Source of the DNA: Roseiarcus sp963823165
GTDB lineage: Bacteria; Pseudomonadota; Alphaproteobacteria; Rhizobiales; Beijerinckiaceae
DNA length: 64,000 nt
Direction of reading: 5' to 3'
Assembly: GCA_963823165.1 (NCBI GenBank)
Contig: CAWGKV010000034.1
Span: 1-64,000 of the forward strand
Position 1 is the stretch's first letter. The number at the start of each line of letters is the position of its first letter. This document shows positions 33,930-42,854 of this stretch, piece after piece. The notes under the pieces were generated by a model, which saw only the letters and a list, made by a program, of their open reading frames with translations, had not been told where the DNA came from and searched no databases. The translations under genes were made by a program, and so were the position numbers.

Positions 33930-35081
33930 ATGGGCCTCGATTTGGTCCTTCATGGGGGCCGGGTCATCGATCCGTCCCAGGGAATCGACGGCGTCATGGA
34001 CGTCGGCTTCGAGGACGGCCGCGTCGCGAAGATCGGCGGAGAGCTGTCCGGGGCCGATGTGCGGGATGTGTCCGGCAAAATCGTTACGCCGGGTCTCATC
34101 GATCTCCACACCCATGTCTATGTGGGCGGCACGTCGCTCGGCGTCGACCCGGTGCGGCTTGCGCGCGGCGGATGCACGACGCTCGTCGACACCGGCAGCG
34201 CCGGACCCGGCAACTACCCGGGTTTCCTCGATCACGTGATTCAACCTTCGCCGGTCCGGATTCTCGCTTTCCTCAATGTTTCGTTCGCCGGCATCTACGG
34301 CTTCTCCAAACGGGTGATGGTCGGCGAGAGCGGCGACCTCAGACTGATGGCGCCGATCGACGCCGTCGAAGTCGCACGCGCCAACCCCGACACGGTGGTC
34401 GGAATCAAAGTCCGCGTCGGCCTGCATGCGTCGCAGAACTCGGGCGTGATCCCGCTCGACATCGCCCGGCAGACGGCCGAGGAGCTCGGTCTGCCGATGA
34501 TGGTGCATATCGATCATCCGCCGCCGACCATCGATGAGGTCCTCGCCCGCATGCGAAAGGGCGACATTCTCACCCACAGTTTCCGCCCCTTTCCCAACAA
34601 TCCGTCGACGGGCGACGGCCGCGTCCGCGAGGCCGTGCTCGAAGCCCGCGAACGGGGCGTGATCTTCGACATCGGCCACGGCATGGGATCGTTCGCCTTC
34701 AAGACCGCGAAAACGATGCTGGCCAACGGCTTCTTGCCGGACTGCATCTCCAGCGACGTTCATGCTTTATGCATCGACGGCCCTGCCTTCGACCTCCTCA
34801 CGACGATGTCGAAGTTCCTGTGTCTCGGCATGGAGCTCGGCGACGTCGTGCGGGCGGCGACGGAAGCGCCGGCCAAGGCGCTACGGCGAGTCGAGCTCGG
34901 CAGTCTCAGGCCCGGCGGGATCGGCGAGGCGTCGGTCATGGCGCTGGAGGGCGGCGCGTTTGACTATGTCGATTCGACGGGCGAGCATATGACGGGAAAC
35001 CAGCGGCTGACCGCGAGCGGCGTCGTCATCGGCGGACGCTGGTGGAGCGGCTGGCCGAGCAACATTTCTCAGTCTGGATGA
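33930..35081 (+). CDS. amidohydrolase/deacetylase family metallohydrolase
   Basis: A 383-residue amidohydrolase of the dihydroorotase-like deacetylase subgroup. LVLHGGRVIDPSQG is the small beta-sandwich start, and TPGLIDLHTHVYVG carries the HxH metal pair. VVGIKVRVGLHASQNSG offers the bridging Lys, PMMVHIDHPP and LTHSFRP the next His ligands, and PDCISSDVHA the catalytic Asp. Members remove acyl groups from amino sugars or open cyclic amides. It is 36 bases after the Gfo/Idh gene and followed by RidA. The C-terminal tail (GWPSNISQSG) is unusual but short. Confidence 0.92.
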   Translation: MGLDLVLHGGRVIDPSQGIDGVMDVGFEDGRVAKIGGELSGADVRDVSGKIVTPGLIDLHTHVYVGGTSLGVDPVRLARGGCTTLVDTGSAGPGNYPGFLDHVIQPSPVRILAFLNVSFAGIYGFSKRVMVGESGDLRLMAPIDAVEVARANPDTVVGIKVRVGLHASQNSGVIPLDIARQTAEELGLPMMVHIDHPPPTIDEVLARMRKGDILTHSFRPFPNNPSTGDGRVREAVLEARERGVIFDIGHGMGSFAFKTAKTMLANGFLPDCISSDVHALCIDGPAFDLLTTMSKFLCLGMELGDVVRAATEAPAKALRRVELGSLRPGGIGEASVMALEGGAFDYVDSTGEHMTGNQRLTASGVVIGGRWWSGWPSNISQSG

Positions 35082-35090
35082 GAGGCGATC

Positions 35091-35561
35091 ATGACAAATC
35101 AGACGCCGGAGGAACGAATTGCCGCGCTCGGCCTCACGCTTCCAGATACGCCGACGCCGCTCGCCAACTACGTTCCGTACCGCTGGGCGGGAAATCTTCT
35201 GTTTCTGTCGGGCCAGGGACCGAGGCGGCCCGACGGCGCCTTCGAGGTCGGGCGGCTCGGCAAGGACGCGACGATCGACGACGGTTATCGCGCTGCGCGA
35301 CTGACGGGGCTGCAGCTGCTGGCGGTCGCCAAGTCCGCGATCGGCGAGCTCTCGCGCATCGAATCGGTGGTCAAGTTGCTCGGCATGGTGAATGCCGAGC
35401 CCGACTTCGCCGATCATCCCAAAGTCATCAACGGTTGCTCCGATCTTCTCGTCGAAGCGCTCGGCGATGCCGGCCGACACGCCCGGTCGGCGGTCGGCGT
35501 GGGCTCGCTGCCCAACCAAATCATGGTCGAGATCGAGGCGATATTGCTCATCCGGCCGTAG
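35091..35561 (+). CDS. RidA (YjgF/YER057c/UK114) family protein
   Basis: A 156-residue chorismate-mutase-like-fold protein of the longer YjgF subgroup. It contains RWAGNLLFLSGQGPRRPDG and ADHPKVINGCSDLLVEALG, with VGVGSLPNQIMVEIEAILLI closing. RidA deaminates reactive enamine/imine intermediates. The Arg typical of the archetype's active site (near position 105 in E. coli) is not clearly placed; the motif here is HARSAVGVGSLP, containing an Arg. It begins nine bases after the deacetylase stop, so it probably clears an imine made in this pathway. Confidence 0.9.
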   Translation: MTNQTPEERIAALGLTLPDTPTPLANYVPYRWAGNLLFLSGQGPRRPDGAFEVGRLGKDATIDDGYRAARLTGLQLLAVAKSAIGELSRIESVVKLLGMVNAEPDFADHPKVINGCSDLLVEALGDAGRHARSAVGVGSLPNQIMVEIEAILLIRP

Positions 35562-35596
35562 CGAGCGGCGGGAGATTCTCTTGGGGCTGAGTCGCG

Positions 35597-36637
35597 ATGA
35601 TCGACAGCGCCGCCGCACAATCTGCGCGAAAGCGCTCGACGCTGCGCGCCACGGTCGACTTCGACAAGCCCGGGAAACAGACGGGCTTCATACAGCTTCC
35701 TTTGTCGGTCCACGACGACGCCTGGGGCGTGATCCCCATCCCGATCGCCGTGATCGGCAACGGGCGCGGCCCCACGGTCATTCTCGAGGGAGGCAATCAC
35801 GGGGACGAGTACGAGGGACCCATCGTCCTCGGCGAGCTTATCCGCTCGCTCGATCCCGGCGCCGTTTCGGGACGGCTGATCTTCATCCCGGCCATCAATC
35901 TGCCTGCCGTCGCGGCCGCGATGAGGACGTCGCCGCTCGACGGCCTGAACTTCAATCGCACATTCCCCGGAGACCCGTTCGGTTCTCCGACGCAACAGAT
36001 CGTGGCCTACGTCAACGACGTTCTCTTTCCGATGGCCGACGCGTTTCTCGATCTGCACTCGGGAGGATCTTCGCTCGCCATCATCCCCAGCGCCGTCATC
36101 GAGCCGGTCGCCGATCCTGAGCAGCGCGCACGCAACAAGGCGGCGGCTCTGGCCTTCGGCGCGCCGATGACGGTGGCGATCGACAACCGCGGCGATCCGC
36201 GCACCGCGACTGCTTCCGCGGCTCGCGTTGGCCTGACTGTTGTCGGGACGGAGATGGTGGGCGCGGGCGCGGTTTCGCTCGACGCCCTGGCGCTCTGCCG
36301 GCGAGGGGTCCGCAATGTCCTCGCCCATCTCGGCGCCATCCCGCCCGAAATGGCGGACCCGCCTCGAACGAAATCGCCGATTCACGACCTTCCCGCGCCG
36401 AACGCCTATGTGCTTGCGACCGACGAAGGAGTTTTCGAGCCGCTTCATGCCAACGGGACCCCCGTGCGGGAAGGCCAGCCGGCCGGCCGCATTCACTTTC
36501 TGGCCGATCCTAGCCGGCCGCCGGTCGAACTCGCCTACCAAGCGGACGGCGTCCTTTACGGCCGGCGGCATCCGGGAAAGGTGCGCCCCGGCAACTGCTG
36601 TCTCGTTGTCGCGCGCCAGCTGGACGAGGAAGATTGA
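35597..36637 (+). CDS. succinylglutamate desuccinylase/aspartoacylase family deacylase (DoeB-like)
   Basis: A 346-residue zinc carboxypeptidase-like deacylase. ILEGGNHGDEYEGPIVLG provides the His and Glu metal ligands, AFLDLHSGGSSLAIIP the third His, and LDGLNFNRTFPGDP the substrate Arg region. The C-terminus folds into a barrel-like domain (PVREGQPAGRIHFLADP). The nearest characterised relatives I recognise are N-acetyl-diaminobutyrate deacetylases of ectoine breakdown, but no other ectoine genes are here. It would release an acyl group from an amine. It ends the rightward operon and is convergent with the SDR at 36709. Confidence 0.9.
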   Translation: MIDSAAAQSARKRSTLRATVDFDKPGKQTGFIQLPLSVHDDAWGVIPIPIAVIGNGRGPTVILEGGNHGDEYEGPIVLGELIRSLDPGAVSGRLIFIPAINLPAVAAAMRTSPLDGLNFNRTFPGDPFGSPTQQIVAYVNDVLFPMADAFLDLHSGGSSLAIIPSAVIEPVADPEQRARNKAAALAFGAPMTVAIDNRGDPRTATASAARVGLTVVGTEMVGAGAVSLDALALCRRGVRNVLAHLGAIPPEMADPPRTKSPIHDLPAPNAYVLATDEGVFEPLHANGTPVREGQPAGRIHFLADPSRPPVELAYQADGVLYGRRHPGKVRPGNCCLVVARQLDEED

Positions 36638-36708
36638 TCGCTGCCGCGGGCATCGAGGCAGCCGCCCGCCGCATCGAATCGAGCAAAGCCACCCGCTCTC
36701 CGGCCCGA

Positions 36709-37494
36709 TCAGAAATCTTCGAGCGTCAGCTCGCGGGTCATGACAATGTTGCCGCACGTCAATCCGCAGTCGACAGGCAAGGCCACGCCCGTGATCGCGG
36801 ACGCAGCGTCGGAGGCCAGGAAGCCGACAGCCAGCGCGACGTCCATCGGCTCGACGATGCGCCCAAGAGGATACCAGCGCCGAAGCGTTTCCAGGACCTC
36901 CGGGTTCTTGGCGGCGCGCCGCTGCCAGAGGGAGGTGCGCACGGTGCCCGGCAGGACGATATTGGCGCGGATGCCGAAGCGGCCGTACTCCTGCGCCAGC
37001 GAGCGGGTGAGTGAAATCATGGCCGCCTTGGCGGCGCTGTAGGCCGGGTCGCCGAGCGCGCTTAAGCCGTTGACCGAACCGATGGCGATGATGACGCCGG
37101 CGCGCTTGGCCAGCATGCCCGGAATGACGGCGTGAGCGCAGTTATAGGCGCCGTTCAGGTTGCCGTTGATCTCGCGCCGCCACCCGGCTGGGTCGGTGCG
37201 GGCGAAAGTCGGATGGTCGGAGCCGCCGGCATTGTTGATAAGAATGTCGACGGGGCCGAGGTCGCCGGTCAGTGAGGCGAATGCGCTTGTAACTTGCGTC
37301 GGCTCGCCGATGTCGGCGACAGCGTGGGAGAAGGTCCCGGCGGCCGGCTTCAGGTCATCAGCAAGATTTTCCACGCTCGCATTCTTGTCGATGGCGGCGA
37401 TCTTCGCGCCCTGGTCGATGAAGTAACGGCAGAGGCTCTGGCCGACTCCGCCTGCCGCGCCGGTGACGGCGACCACCTTTCCATCAAATGTCAT
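36709..37494 (-). CDS. short-chain dehydrogenase/reductase
   Basis: A 261-residue SDR. VVAVTGAAGGVGQSLCRYFI binds the cofactor, ILINNAGGSDHP is the NNAG motif, IGSVNGLSALG provides the Ser, and AYSAAKAAMISLTRSLA the Tyr-x3-Lys. It ends with an extra tail after the usual VDCGLTCGN. It is the last gene of the leftward operon of the third importer, 85 bases after the MalG-type permease. Role: a dehydrogenation of the imported sugar or polyol, by context only. Confidence 0.9.
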   Translation of the reverse strand: MTFDGKVVAVTGAAGGVGQSLCRYFIDQGAKIAAIDKNASVENLADDLKPAAGTFSHAVADIGEPTQVTSAFASLTGDLGPVDILINNAGGSDHPTFARTDPAGWRREINGNLNGAYNCAHAVIPGMLAKRAGVIIAIGSVNGLSALGDPAYSAAKAAMISLTRSLAQEYGRFGIRANIVLPGTVRTSLWQRRAAKNPEVLETLRRWYPLGRIVEPMDVALAVGFLASDAASAITGVALPVDCGLTCGNIVMTRELTLEDF

Positions 37495-37579
37495 GCGATA
37501 GCCCTCGCAAAAGCCGCACTGGAGGCTCGATCCGCTCCCGCTTCGCGCCCGCAGTCAGGCAAGGCAGAAAACTCCGCCG

Positions 37580-38467
37580 TCACCCTTTCAGCGCGCCTTC
37601 GAGAAGCCCTTTGAAGAAGAGCTTCTGGGCGAAGGTGAACGCGATAATGCCCGGCGTCACGACGATAACGTAGACAGCGGCGAGATTGGGCCATGCCCAC
37701 TGACCCTGGCCGCCCTGCGCGGCGGCGAGGACGACCGGCATCGTGCGTTTGGCCTCGTCATCGATGAGGGTGACGCACAGCAAATACTCGCCCCATGCCG
37801 CGACAAAATTGACGATGAAGATCACCACGAGACCGTTGCGGACCATCGGCAGGCCCACTTCCCAAAGCACCCGCCAATGTCCGGCGCCGTCGATCCTCGC
37901 GGACTCGATGATTTCGTGCGGCACGAGTTGGAACATGCTCCGCATCACCAGGATGCTGATCACGAGCTGCAACGTGACGTAGGGGAGGATGAGGCCGCTC
38001 GTATTGTTGATCAGGCCCAGCCAATGCTGGGTTTCGTAGATGCTGATGATCGAGACGACGCGCACCGGGAAATAGAGCGAGACGAGCAGCACCGTCACGA
38101 TGACGCCCGCCCCCCGAGGCCGGATGTGGACGAGCGCGTAGCCGGCGAGCACGGCGCAGAAGGTCGTGATCAGCACCGTGGCCGTGGTGACATAGACGCT
38201 GTTGAACAGGTTCACCGGCAGCGTGGCGATCCGCTGGAAAACAAAGGCATAGTGCGTGAAGTCGAAATGCTTCGGCCAGAAATTGCCGCGCATCGCGTCG
38301 GGAAGCGACTTCACCGACATCAGGAGCACCCAGGCCAACGGCAGCAGGATGATGATGTTGAACAGATTGATCACAGCGTGGCGAACGATCGCGCCCGCGT
38401 TCCGGGCGAGCGCGCTTTGCGTCTCAACCGCGCTGTCGACGTCGTCGTGATCGGCTTCAAGCGTCAT
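37580..38467 (-). CDS. carbohydrate ABC transporter permease (MalG type)
   Basis: A 295-residue membrane protein with six spans. NIIILLPLAWVLLMSVKSLPD is the first span and the loop after it; VTLQLVISILVMRSMFQLVP lies before the EAA loop IIESARIDGAGHWRVLWEVG, and the protein ends FTFAQKLFFKGLLEGALKG, typical of MalG-like proteins. It begins seven bases after the partner permease stop. An N-terminal cytoplasmic extension of about 30 residues is present. Confidence 0.93.
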   Translation of the reverse strand: MTLEADHDDVDSAVETQSALARNAGAIVRHAVINLFNIIILLPLAWVLLMSVKSLPDAMRGNFWPKHFDFTHYAFVFQRIATLPVNLFNSVYVTTATVLITTFCAVLAGYALVHIRPRGAGVIVTVLLVSLYFPVRVVSIISIYETQHWLGLINNTSGLILPYVTLQLVISILVMRSMFQLVPHEIIESARIDGAGHWRVLWEVGLPMVRNGLVVIFIVNFVAAWGEYLLCVTLIDDEAKRTMPVVLAAAQGGQGQWAWPNLAAVYVIVVTPGIIAFTFAQKLFFKGLLEGALKG

Positions 38468-38474
38468 TGTGGGA

Positions 38475-39431
38475 TCATCCCCTCGGCCGGAAAATCCGCA
38501 AGAGGAACACCATCACGCACATCATCGCAATCGCGCCGATCATGCCGATGGCGGCGGCGTAGCCCTGGCGCCAAAGGCCGAGCTTGAACGCCTGATCATA
38601 CATGAACATCGTCCAGGTGTAAGTCGGCGAGGCGCGGTTGAAGCCGCCGAATATCAGGTATTCGTCGATCACGGCCATCGCCGTACCGAAGCGAAGGACG
38701 ACCAGGATCATCATGATCGGGGCGAGTTGCGGCCGCGTCACATGCCAGAAGACCTGCCATTCGCTCGCGCCGTCGATCCGCGCCGCGTCCGGCAAATCCT
38801 TCGGGATCGCCGCGAGGCCGGCGAGGAAGAAGATGGTGTGGTAGCCGAGGCCCCACCAAACTTCCATGATGGCGATCGAGGGCAGCGTAAGCGGCGTGCC
38901 GCCGAGCCATTGCGGCGCGTTCTGCAAGGTGAACAGGCCCAGCGTCTCCACCAGCAGATGATTGATTGGCCCGCTCTGATAATTGTACATCCATTTCCAC
39001 AGCACGAAGATCAGCGTGCTGGGTATGACCGCCGGAATGAGGAGGATCACCCGGTAGACGGTGGCCAGGGTCGGATTCGTCACCCGCTCGATCAGGATGG
39101 CCAGAAGCAGCGGCAAAATGATCGTTCCGGGCAGGAACATGAGGGTGAACTCAGCCGCCCGCCACAAGCCGGACCACATGAGGGGGTCTTGGAGCGCCTG
39201 AATATAATTATTGAACCAGATCCAATGCGCCGGCTTGTCGGAAAGGAACTGGAAGTCGGTAAAGCTCAACCACAGGACGCGGACAATCGGCCAGACCTGA
39301 TAGCCGACGAAGAAGGCCAGCGCCGGCGCAAGGAACAGCCACTCGCCGAGGCCCTTCCGAACCTGCGCGATCGGGCGACTCGTGCGGTCCGTTTCGAGGT
39401 CCGTTTCCTGGGCGACGATCGATTGCGCCAT
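38475..39431 (-). CDS. carbohydrate ABC transporter permease (MalF/UgpA type)
   Basis: A 318-residue membrane protein with six spans: EWLFLAPALAFFVGYQVWPI, FMLFLPGTIILPLLLAILI and others. The EAA loop is IPKDLPDAARIDGASEWQVF. It heads the permease pair and follows the binding protein by 140 bases. No ATPase gene lies in this cluster, so the pair must borrow an MsmK/UgpC-like ATPase encoded elsewhere. Confidence 0.93.
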   Translation of the reverse strand: MAQSIVAQETDLETDRTSRPIAQVRKGLGEWLFLAPALAFFVGYQVWPIVRVLWLSFTDFQFLSDKPAHWIWFNNYIQALQDPLMWSGLWRAAEFTLMFLPGTIILPLLLAILIERVTNPTLATVYRVILLIPAVIPSTLIFVLWKWMYNYQSGPINHLLVETLGLFTLQNAPQWLGGTPLTLPSIAIMEVWWGLGYHTIFFLAGLAAIPKDLPDAARIDGASEWQVFWHVTRPQLAPIMMILVVLRFGTAMAVIDEYLIFGGFNRASPTYTWTMFMYDQAFKLGLWRQGYAAAIGMIGAIAMMCVMVFLLRIFRPRG

Positions 39432-39571
39432 GCGCTAACCTAGCAAACTCGCGATGCAAGGGACCCGCAGACCGCGGCTCCTGGGCCGCGGCCGCGCGTT
39501 GCGCTTCGAGCGGGGTGACGAGCAAGGACCAGACCGGTTGCCCACCCGGTCCTCGCGCAAGTCTCTCCCGG

Positions 39572-40951
39572 TCAGCCCTTCTTGATCTCGGCCTGCACGG
39601 CTGCAACGACCTTCTGCATGGCGACTTTCGGATCCGGCTCCTGACCCTTGAGATAGGTCTCCCAGATCGGCTTGCCGATCACGAATTGCTGCAAGCCGAA
39701 GAGATTGTTGTCGATGGCCTTGGCCCTATCGAGCTGGGCGCGAACCAACGCGACGAAGGGCGGCATCCAATCCGGCTTGTTCGCGTCCCATTCGGCGTAG
39801 ATGGACTTATAGGGCGGAAGCTGACCGGGATGGACGCCTGGCGTACCGACGATCGAATCCTTCCATATCTGACGATCGTAGGTGAGCGCCTTGATGTACT
39901 CGGCAGCTTTCTCTTTGTTCTGGCCGTACTTGAACAGAGCGCAGCCCGTCGTCCAGAACACGGTCGAGCCCTCGCCGTTCGTGAACTTCGGCAGCGGTCC
40001 AAGATGCAGGAGCTTCGGATCGTCCCAGCTCGCGGCCATACGCAGAGGCGCGTTGAAGTACTTGAAGTAGAGGCCGACGCGCTGCGCCGCGAAGGCGACT
40101 TCGTCCGGCGTGCCGTTGACGCCGGCGTCGGACGAGCCTTCCAGCAGGATGTCAGGATTCGAATAGGCCATAATCTGCTTCATCAGCTTCAAGGCCTCGA
40201 TCGCGGGCTCGCTGGTGAAGTCGAACAAGCCCTCTGGCGTGTATACTTTGGTGCTCATGCTGTGAGTGATCGGCACGAGAGAGCGCCAGCCATGTGCATC
40301 GAAAGTCGCGCCCCACGGAGCAGCCTTCGAATCAACAATCTTCTTGGAGCTCGCGAGGAACTCGTCCCAGGTCGCGGGCGCAGCATCAGGGACGCCAGCC
40401 TTGCCGGTGATGCCTGAATGCCACGCCGAGCCGATGACGTCGAGGAGAAACGGCCAGCTATACAATTTGCCGTCGACCGTGCACTCCGCCCGGATCGACG
40501 GAATGATGTCGTCGATAACATCCTTTGGGATGTAGTTGTCCCACGGTTCGATGACGCCGGCCTTGATGAACGCCGACATTTCGACGAACGGCGTTTGTCC
40601 GACGTAGACGTCCCAGGAGCTCTGGCCATTCTTGGCCTCGGCGACGAAGCGCTCAATGCCGAAGCCTTCGACCGGGGCGATCTGGTAGTTGATTCCCGGG
40701 AACTTGGCGTTCACCGCCGGGATGCCGGGATGAAGGTCCTGAATCCACTGATAGAAGGTCGGCGTGAGGGGACGGCTATCGGCCGCAAAGGCCGAGTCGA
40801 CGCCCGACTTGGCGATTGCGCCGACGCCGGCTAGGCCGAGACCGGCGACCAGGCTGCGGGTCATGAATTCGCGCCGGCCGATGCGCCCCTGAGCGAGCTC
40901 GCGGCGCGCTTCCTCACGGAAGAGATATTCTCGTTCGTCATGTCCACGCAT
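39572..40951 (-). CDS. extracellular solute-binding protein, family 1
   Basis: A 459-residue periplasmic binding protein for sugars or glycerol-phosphate-like solutes. It has a Tat-type signal: RIGRREFMTRSLVAGLGLAG with the twin Arg at 26-27, cleavage near AFAAD. The mature domain includes PEGLFDFTSEPAIEALKLMK, typical of the family, and a C-terminal VAMQKVVAAVQAEIKKG helix. First gene of the leftward operon, divergent from the SDR at 41101. A Tat route suggests folding before export. Ligand unknown. Confidence 0.92.
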   Translation of the reverse strand: MRGHDEREYLFREEARRELAQGRIGRREFMTRSLVAGLGLAGVGAIAKSGVDSAFAADSRPLTPTFYQWIQDLHPGIPAVNAKFPGINYQIAPVEGFGIERFVAEAKNGQSSWDVYVGQTPFVEMSAFIKAGVIEPWDNYIPKDVIDDIIPSIRAECTVDGKLYSWPFLLDVIGSAWHSGITGKAGVPDAAPATWDEFLASSKKIVDSKAAPWGATFDAHGWRSLVPITHSMSTKVYTPEGLFDFTSEPAIEALKLMKQIMAYSNPDILLEGSSDAGVNGTPDEVAFAAQRVGLYFKYFNAPLRMAASWDDPKLLHLGPLPKFTNGEGSTVFWTTGCALFKYGQNKEKAAEYIKALTYDRQIWKDSIVGTPGVHPGQLPPYKSIYAEWDANKPDWMPPFVALVRAQLDRAKAIDNNLFGLQQFVIGKPIWETYLKGQEPDPKVAMQKVVAAVQAEIKKG

Positions 40952-41100
40952 TTGATGACCTCCCTATGGTTCGGCGCCTTGTTGGCGCTCGAGCGAAATC
41001 GCCACTGACTTGAAGCCCGAGTTTATGGCGGCTCCACGGCTTGCAGCCTGACGCTATCAGCTAATAGGAATGCGCTGCAACAACCAGGGGGAACAGCGAC

Positions 41101-41880
41101 ATGAGCGTGCTCGATCGTTTCCGACTCGACGGCAAGCGACTCCTGGTCACGGGCGGCAGTCGCGGCTTCGGCCGAGTCATCGCAATCGCCGCCGCGGAGG
41201 CGGGCGCCGATGTCGTGCTCGTCGCGCGCGATCCGGACGCGCTGTCGAAAACGGCAGGCGAGGTACGGGACTGCGGCCGTCAAGCGTGGACCTTTGCCGC
41301 CGACATCGGGCAGCCCGCGATTTGCGAAGACCTTTGCAAGCGCGTTCTCTCGGAAGCTGCGCCGATCGACATTCTCGTCAACAATGTCGGCGGCCGCAAT
41401 GTCGACGTCGCGATCGAGGATTCCGACCTCGCGACCTGGCAGCGCTTCGTTGATCTCAATCTCACCCATTGCTTCATCTGCACGAAGACGATCGGCGGCG
41501 CGATGCTCGCACGCGGCGAAGGGCGGGTGATCAACATCGCCTCGATCAGCGGTCTGATCGCCAACCGGGGGATCGGCGGCCGACATTATGAGACTTCGAA
41601 GGCCGCGGTCATTCACTTCACCCGCGCCACGGCCGCCGACTGGGCATCCCGGGGCGTGACCGTCAACGCCATCTGCCCTGGGCTCTTCATGACCGAGCCG
41701 AACCAGGTCTGGGCGAAGAAAAATCCGCAGGCGATCGAGACGTTCGTCCGCGCGATTCCGATGGGGCGCGCCGGCGATCCTGAAGAAATCGGTCCGCTCG
41801 CCGTCTATCTGGCTTCCTCGGCTTCAAGCTACGTCACCGGAGCGACCTTCGTGATCGATGGCGGCTACACCCTGTGGTAG
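41101..41880 (+). CDS. short-chain dehydrogenase/reductase
   Basis: A 259-residue SDR. RLLVTGGSRGFGRVIAIAAA binds the cofactor, ILVNNVGGRNVDV is a variant NNAG (NNVG), NIASISGLIANRG has the catalytic Ser, and GGRHYETSKAAVIHFTRA the Tyr-x3-Lys. It ends SYVTGATFVIDGGYTLW. Divergent from the binding-protein gene by 149 bases, in which I saw no strong operator. Likely a polyol or sugar-acid dehydrogenase in the third importer's pathway. Confidence 0.92.
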   Translation: MSVLDRFRLDGKRLLVTGGSRGFGRVIAIAAAEAGADVVLVARDPDALSKTAGEVRDCGRQAWTFAADIGQPAICEDLCKRVLSEAAPIDILVNNVGGRNVDVAIEDSDLATWQRFVDLNLTHCFICTKTIGGAMLARGEGRVINIASISGLIANRGIGGRHYETSKAAVIHFTRATAADWASRGVTVNAICPGLFMTEPNQVWAKKNPQAIETFVRAIPMGRAGDPEEIGPLAVYLASSASSYVTGATFVIDGGYTLW

Positions 41881-41977
41881 CGAGCGGAGGGTGCGCGTCC
41901 CGGGCACCTTTTTGGACGGCAAGACGCCGCCCCTCCGACGAGCCTCGACACCTTAGTCGCTCGCAAGGTCTCCGGAT

Positions 41978-42715
41978 TCACTGCGACGCCTTCGCCATGA
42001 TTGACCGGATCGAAGCGGCCGAAGTCTCGAGGCGGTCGTACTCCGGCGGCCTCAGTTCGCCGCCCATGAAGACATGCTCGCGGCGGAACCGCATGCGGCT
42101 TTCGGCCTGCTCAAGGGCGGCGAAATGGATTTCGCGGGGGTTGGCCGAGGCGACGATCCGGTCGACGTTGCGCGCGGTGATTCCGCCGCCGGGCATGACG
42201 ACGATGCGGCTCCCGGCGTATTGGATCAGCTCGGCGATGAACGGCAGTCCTTCGACAGCGGTCGCCTCCTGCCCCGAGGTGAGCACGCGATCGACGCCGA
42301 GGCCGATCAGCGTCTCGATTGCTTCGAAGGGCTCGCGGGTCATGTCGAACGCCCGATGAAACGTGACGGAAAGGGGCCTCGCCAGAGAGATCAGCTGGTA
42401 CGCTCGCGCCGCATCGACTTCGCCGTCCGCGGTCAGGAGGCCGATGACGACGCCGTCAGCGCCTTCCGCCTTGGCGGTTTCGATATCGGATCGCATGTTG
42501 GCGAACTCGTCGTCGTCGAACAGGAAATCGCCGCCGCGCGGCCGGATCATCACATTGAGCGCAATCCCGGCGATCGTCCGCGCCTGGCGGATCATGCCGC
42601 GGCTGGGCGTAATGCCTCCTTCCAGGAGACCCGCGCAGAGCTCGACCCGGTCCGCTCCCGCCGACTTGGCTGCGCGAACGCCCGCTATGGAATCGACGCA
42701 AATCTCGTAGATCAA
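41978..42715 (-). CDS. cutC: CutC family protein
   Basis: A 245-residue TIM-barrel protein, close to the 248 residues of E. coli CutC. It opens IYEICVDSIAGVRAAKSAGA, followed by RVELCAGLLEGGITPSRGMI, NVMIRPRGGDFLFDDDEF and VTFHRAFDMTREPFEAIETL, all standard CutC motifs. The start is placed at a TTG at 42715 with GGGAGAA seven bases upstream; an ATG at 42856 with GGAGG before it would add 47 residues. CutC was named for copper tolerance but is often found beside sugar catabolic genes, as here. It is convergent with the SDR. Confidence 0.9.
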   Translation of the reverse strand: MIYEICVDSIAGVRAAKSAGADRVELCAGLLEGGITPSRGMIRQARTIAGIALNVMIRPRGGDFLFDDDEFANMRSDIETAKAEGADGVVIGLLTADGEVDAARAYQLISLARPLSVTFHRAFDMTREPFEAIETLIGLGVDRVLTSGQEATAVEGLPFIAELIQYAGSRIVVMPGGGITARNVDRIVASANPREIHFAALEQAESRMRFRREHVFMGGELRPPEYDRLETSAASIRSIMAKASQ

Positions 42716-42854
42716 TGCATTTCTCCCGGCGCCGAGCATGTTGGCTGGAAATCCTCGCGCTCCAAAATATCGTAGCAAAGAACGACGGGCTTTGCCGGGA
42801 TCAGGGCCGCGCACATCACCAGCGCGAGAGTTCTCTGTATCGGGAGGCTGGTTC

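Noticed and set aside
32733..34763. Long minus-strand open frame opposite Gfo/Idh and deacetylase
   Set aside because: It has no domain and is rich in His, Asp and Arg, as expected for the antisense of GC-rich genes.
35597..36637. Ectoine breakdown (DoeB) gene
   Set aside because: The family fits, but no DoeA, DoeC, DoeD or ectoine importer genes are nearby, so only the broad deacylase call is kept.
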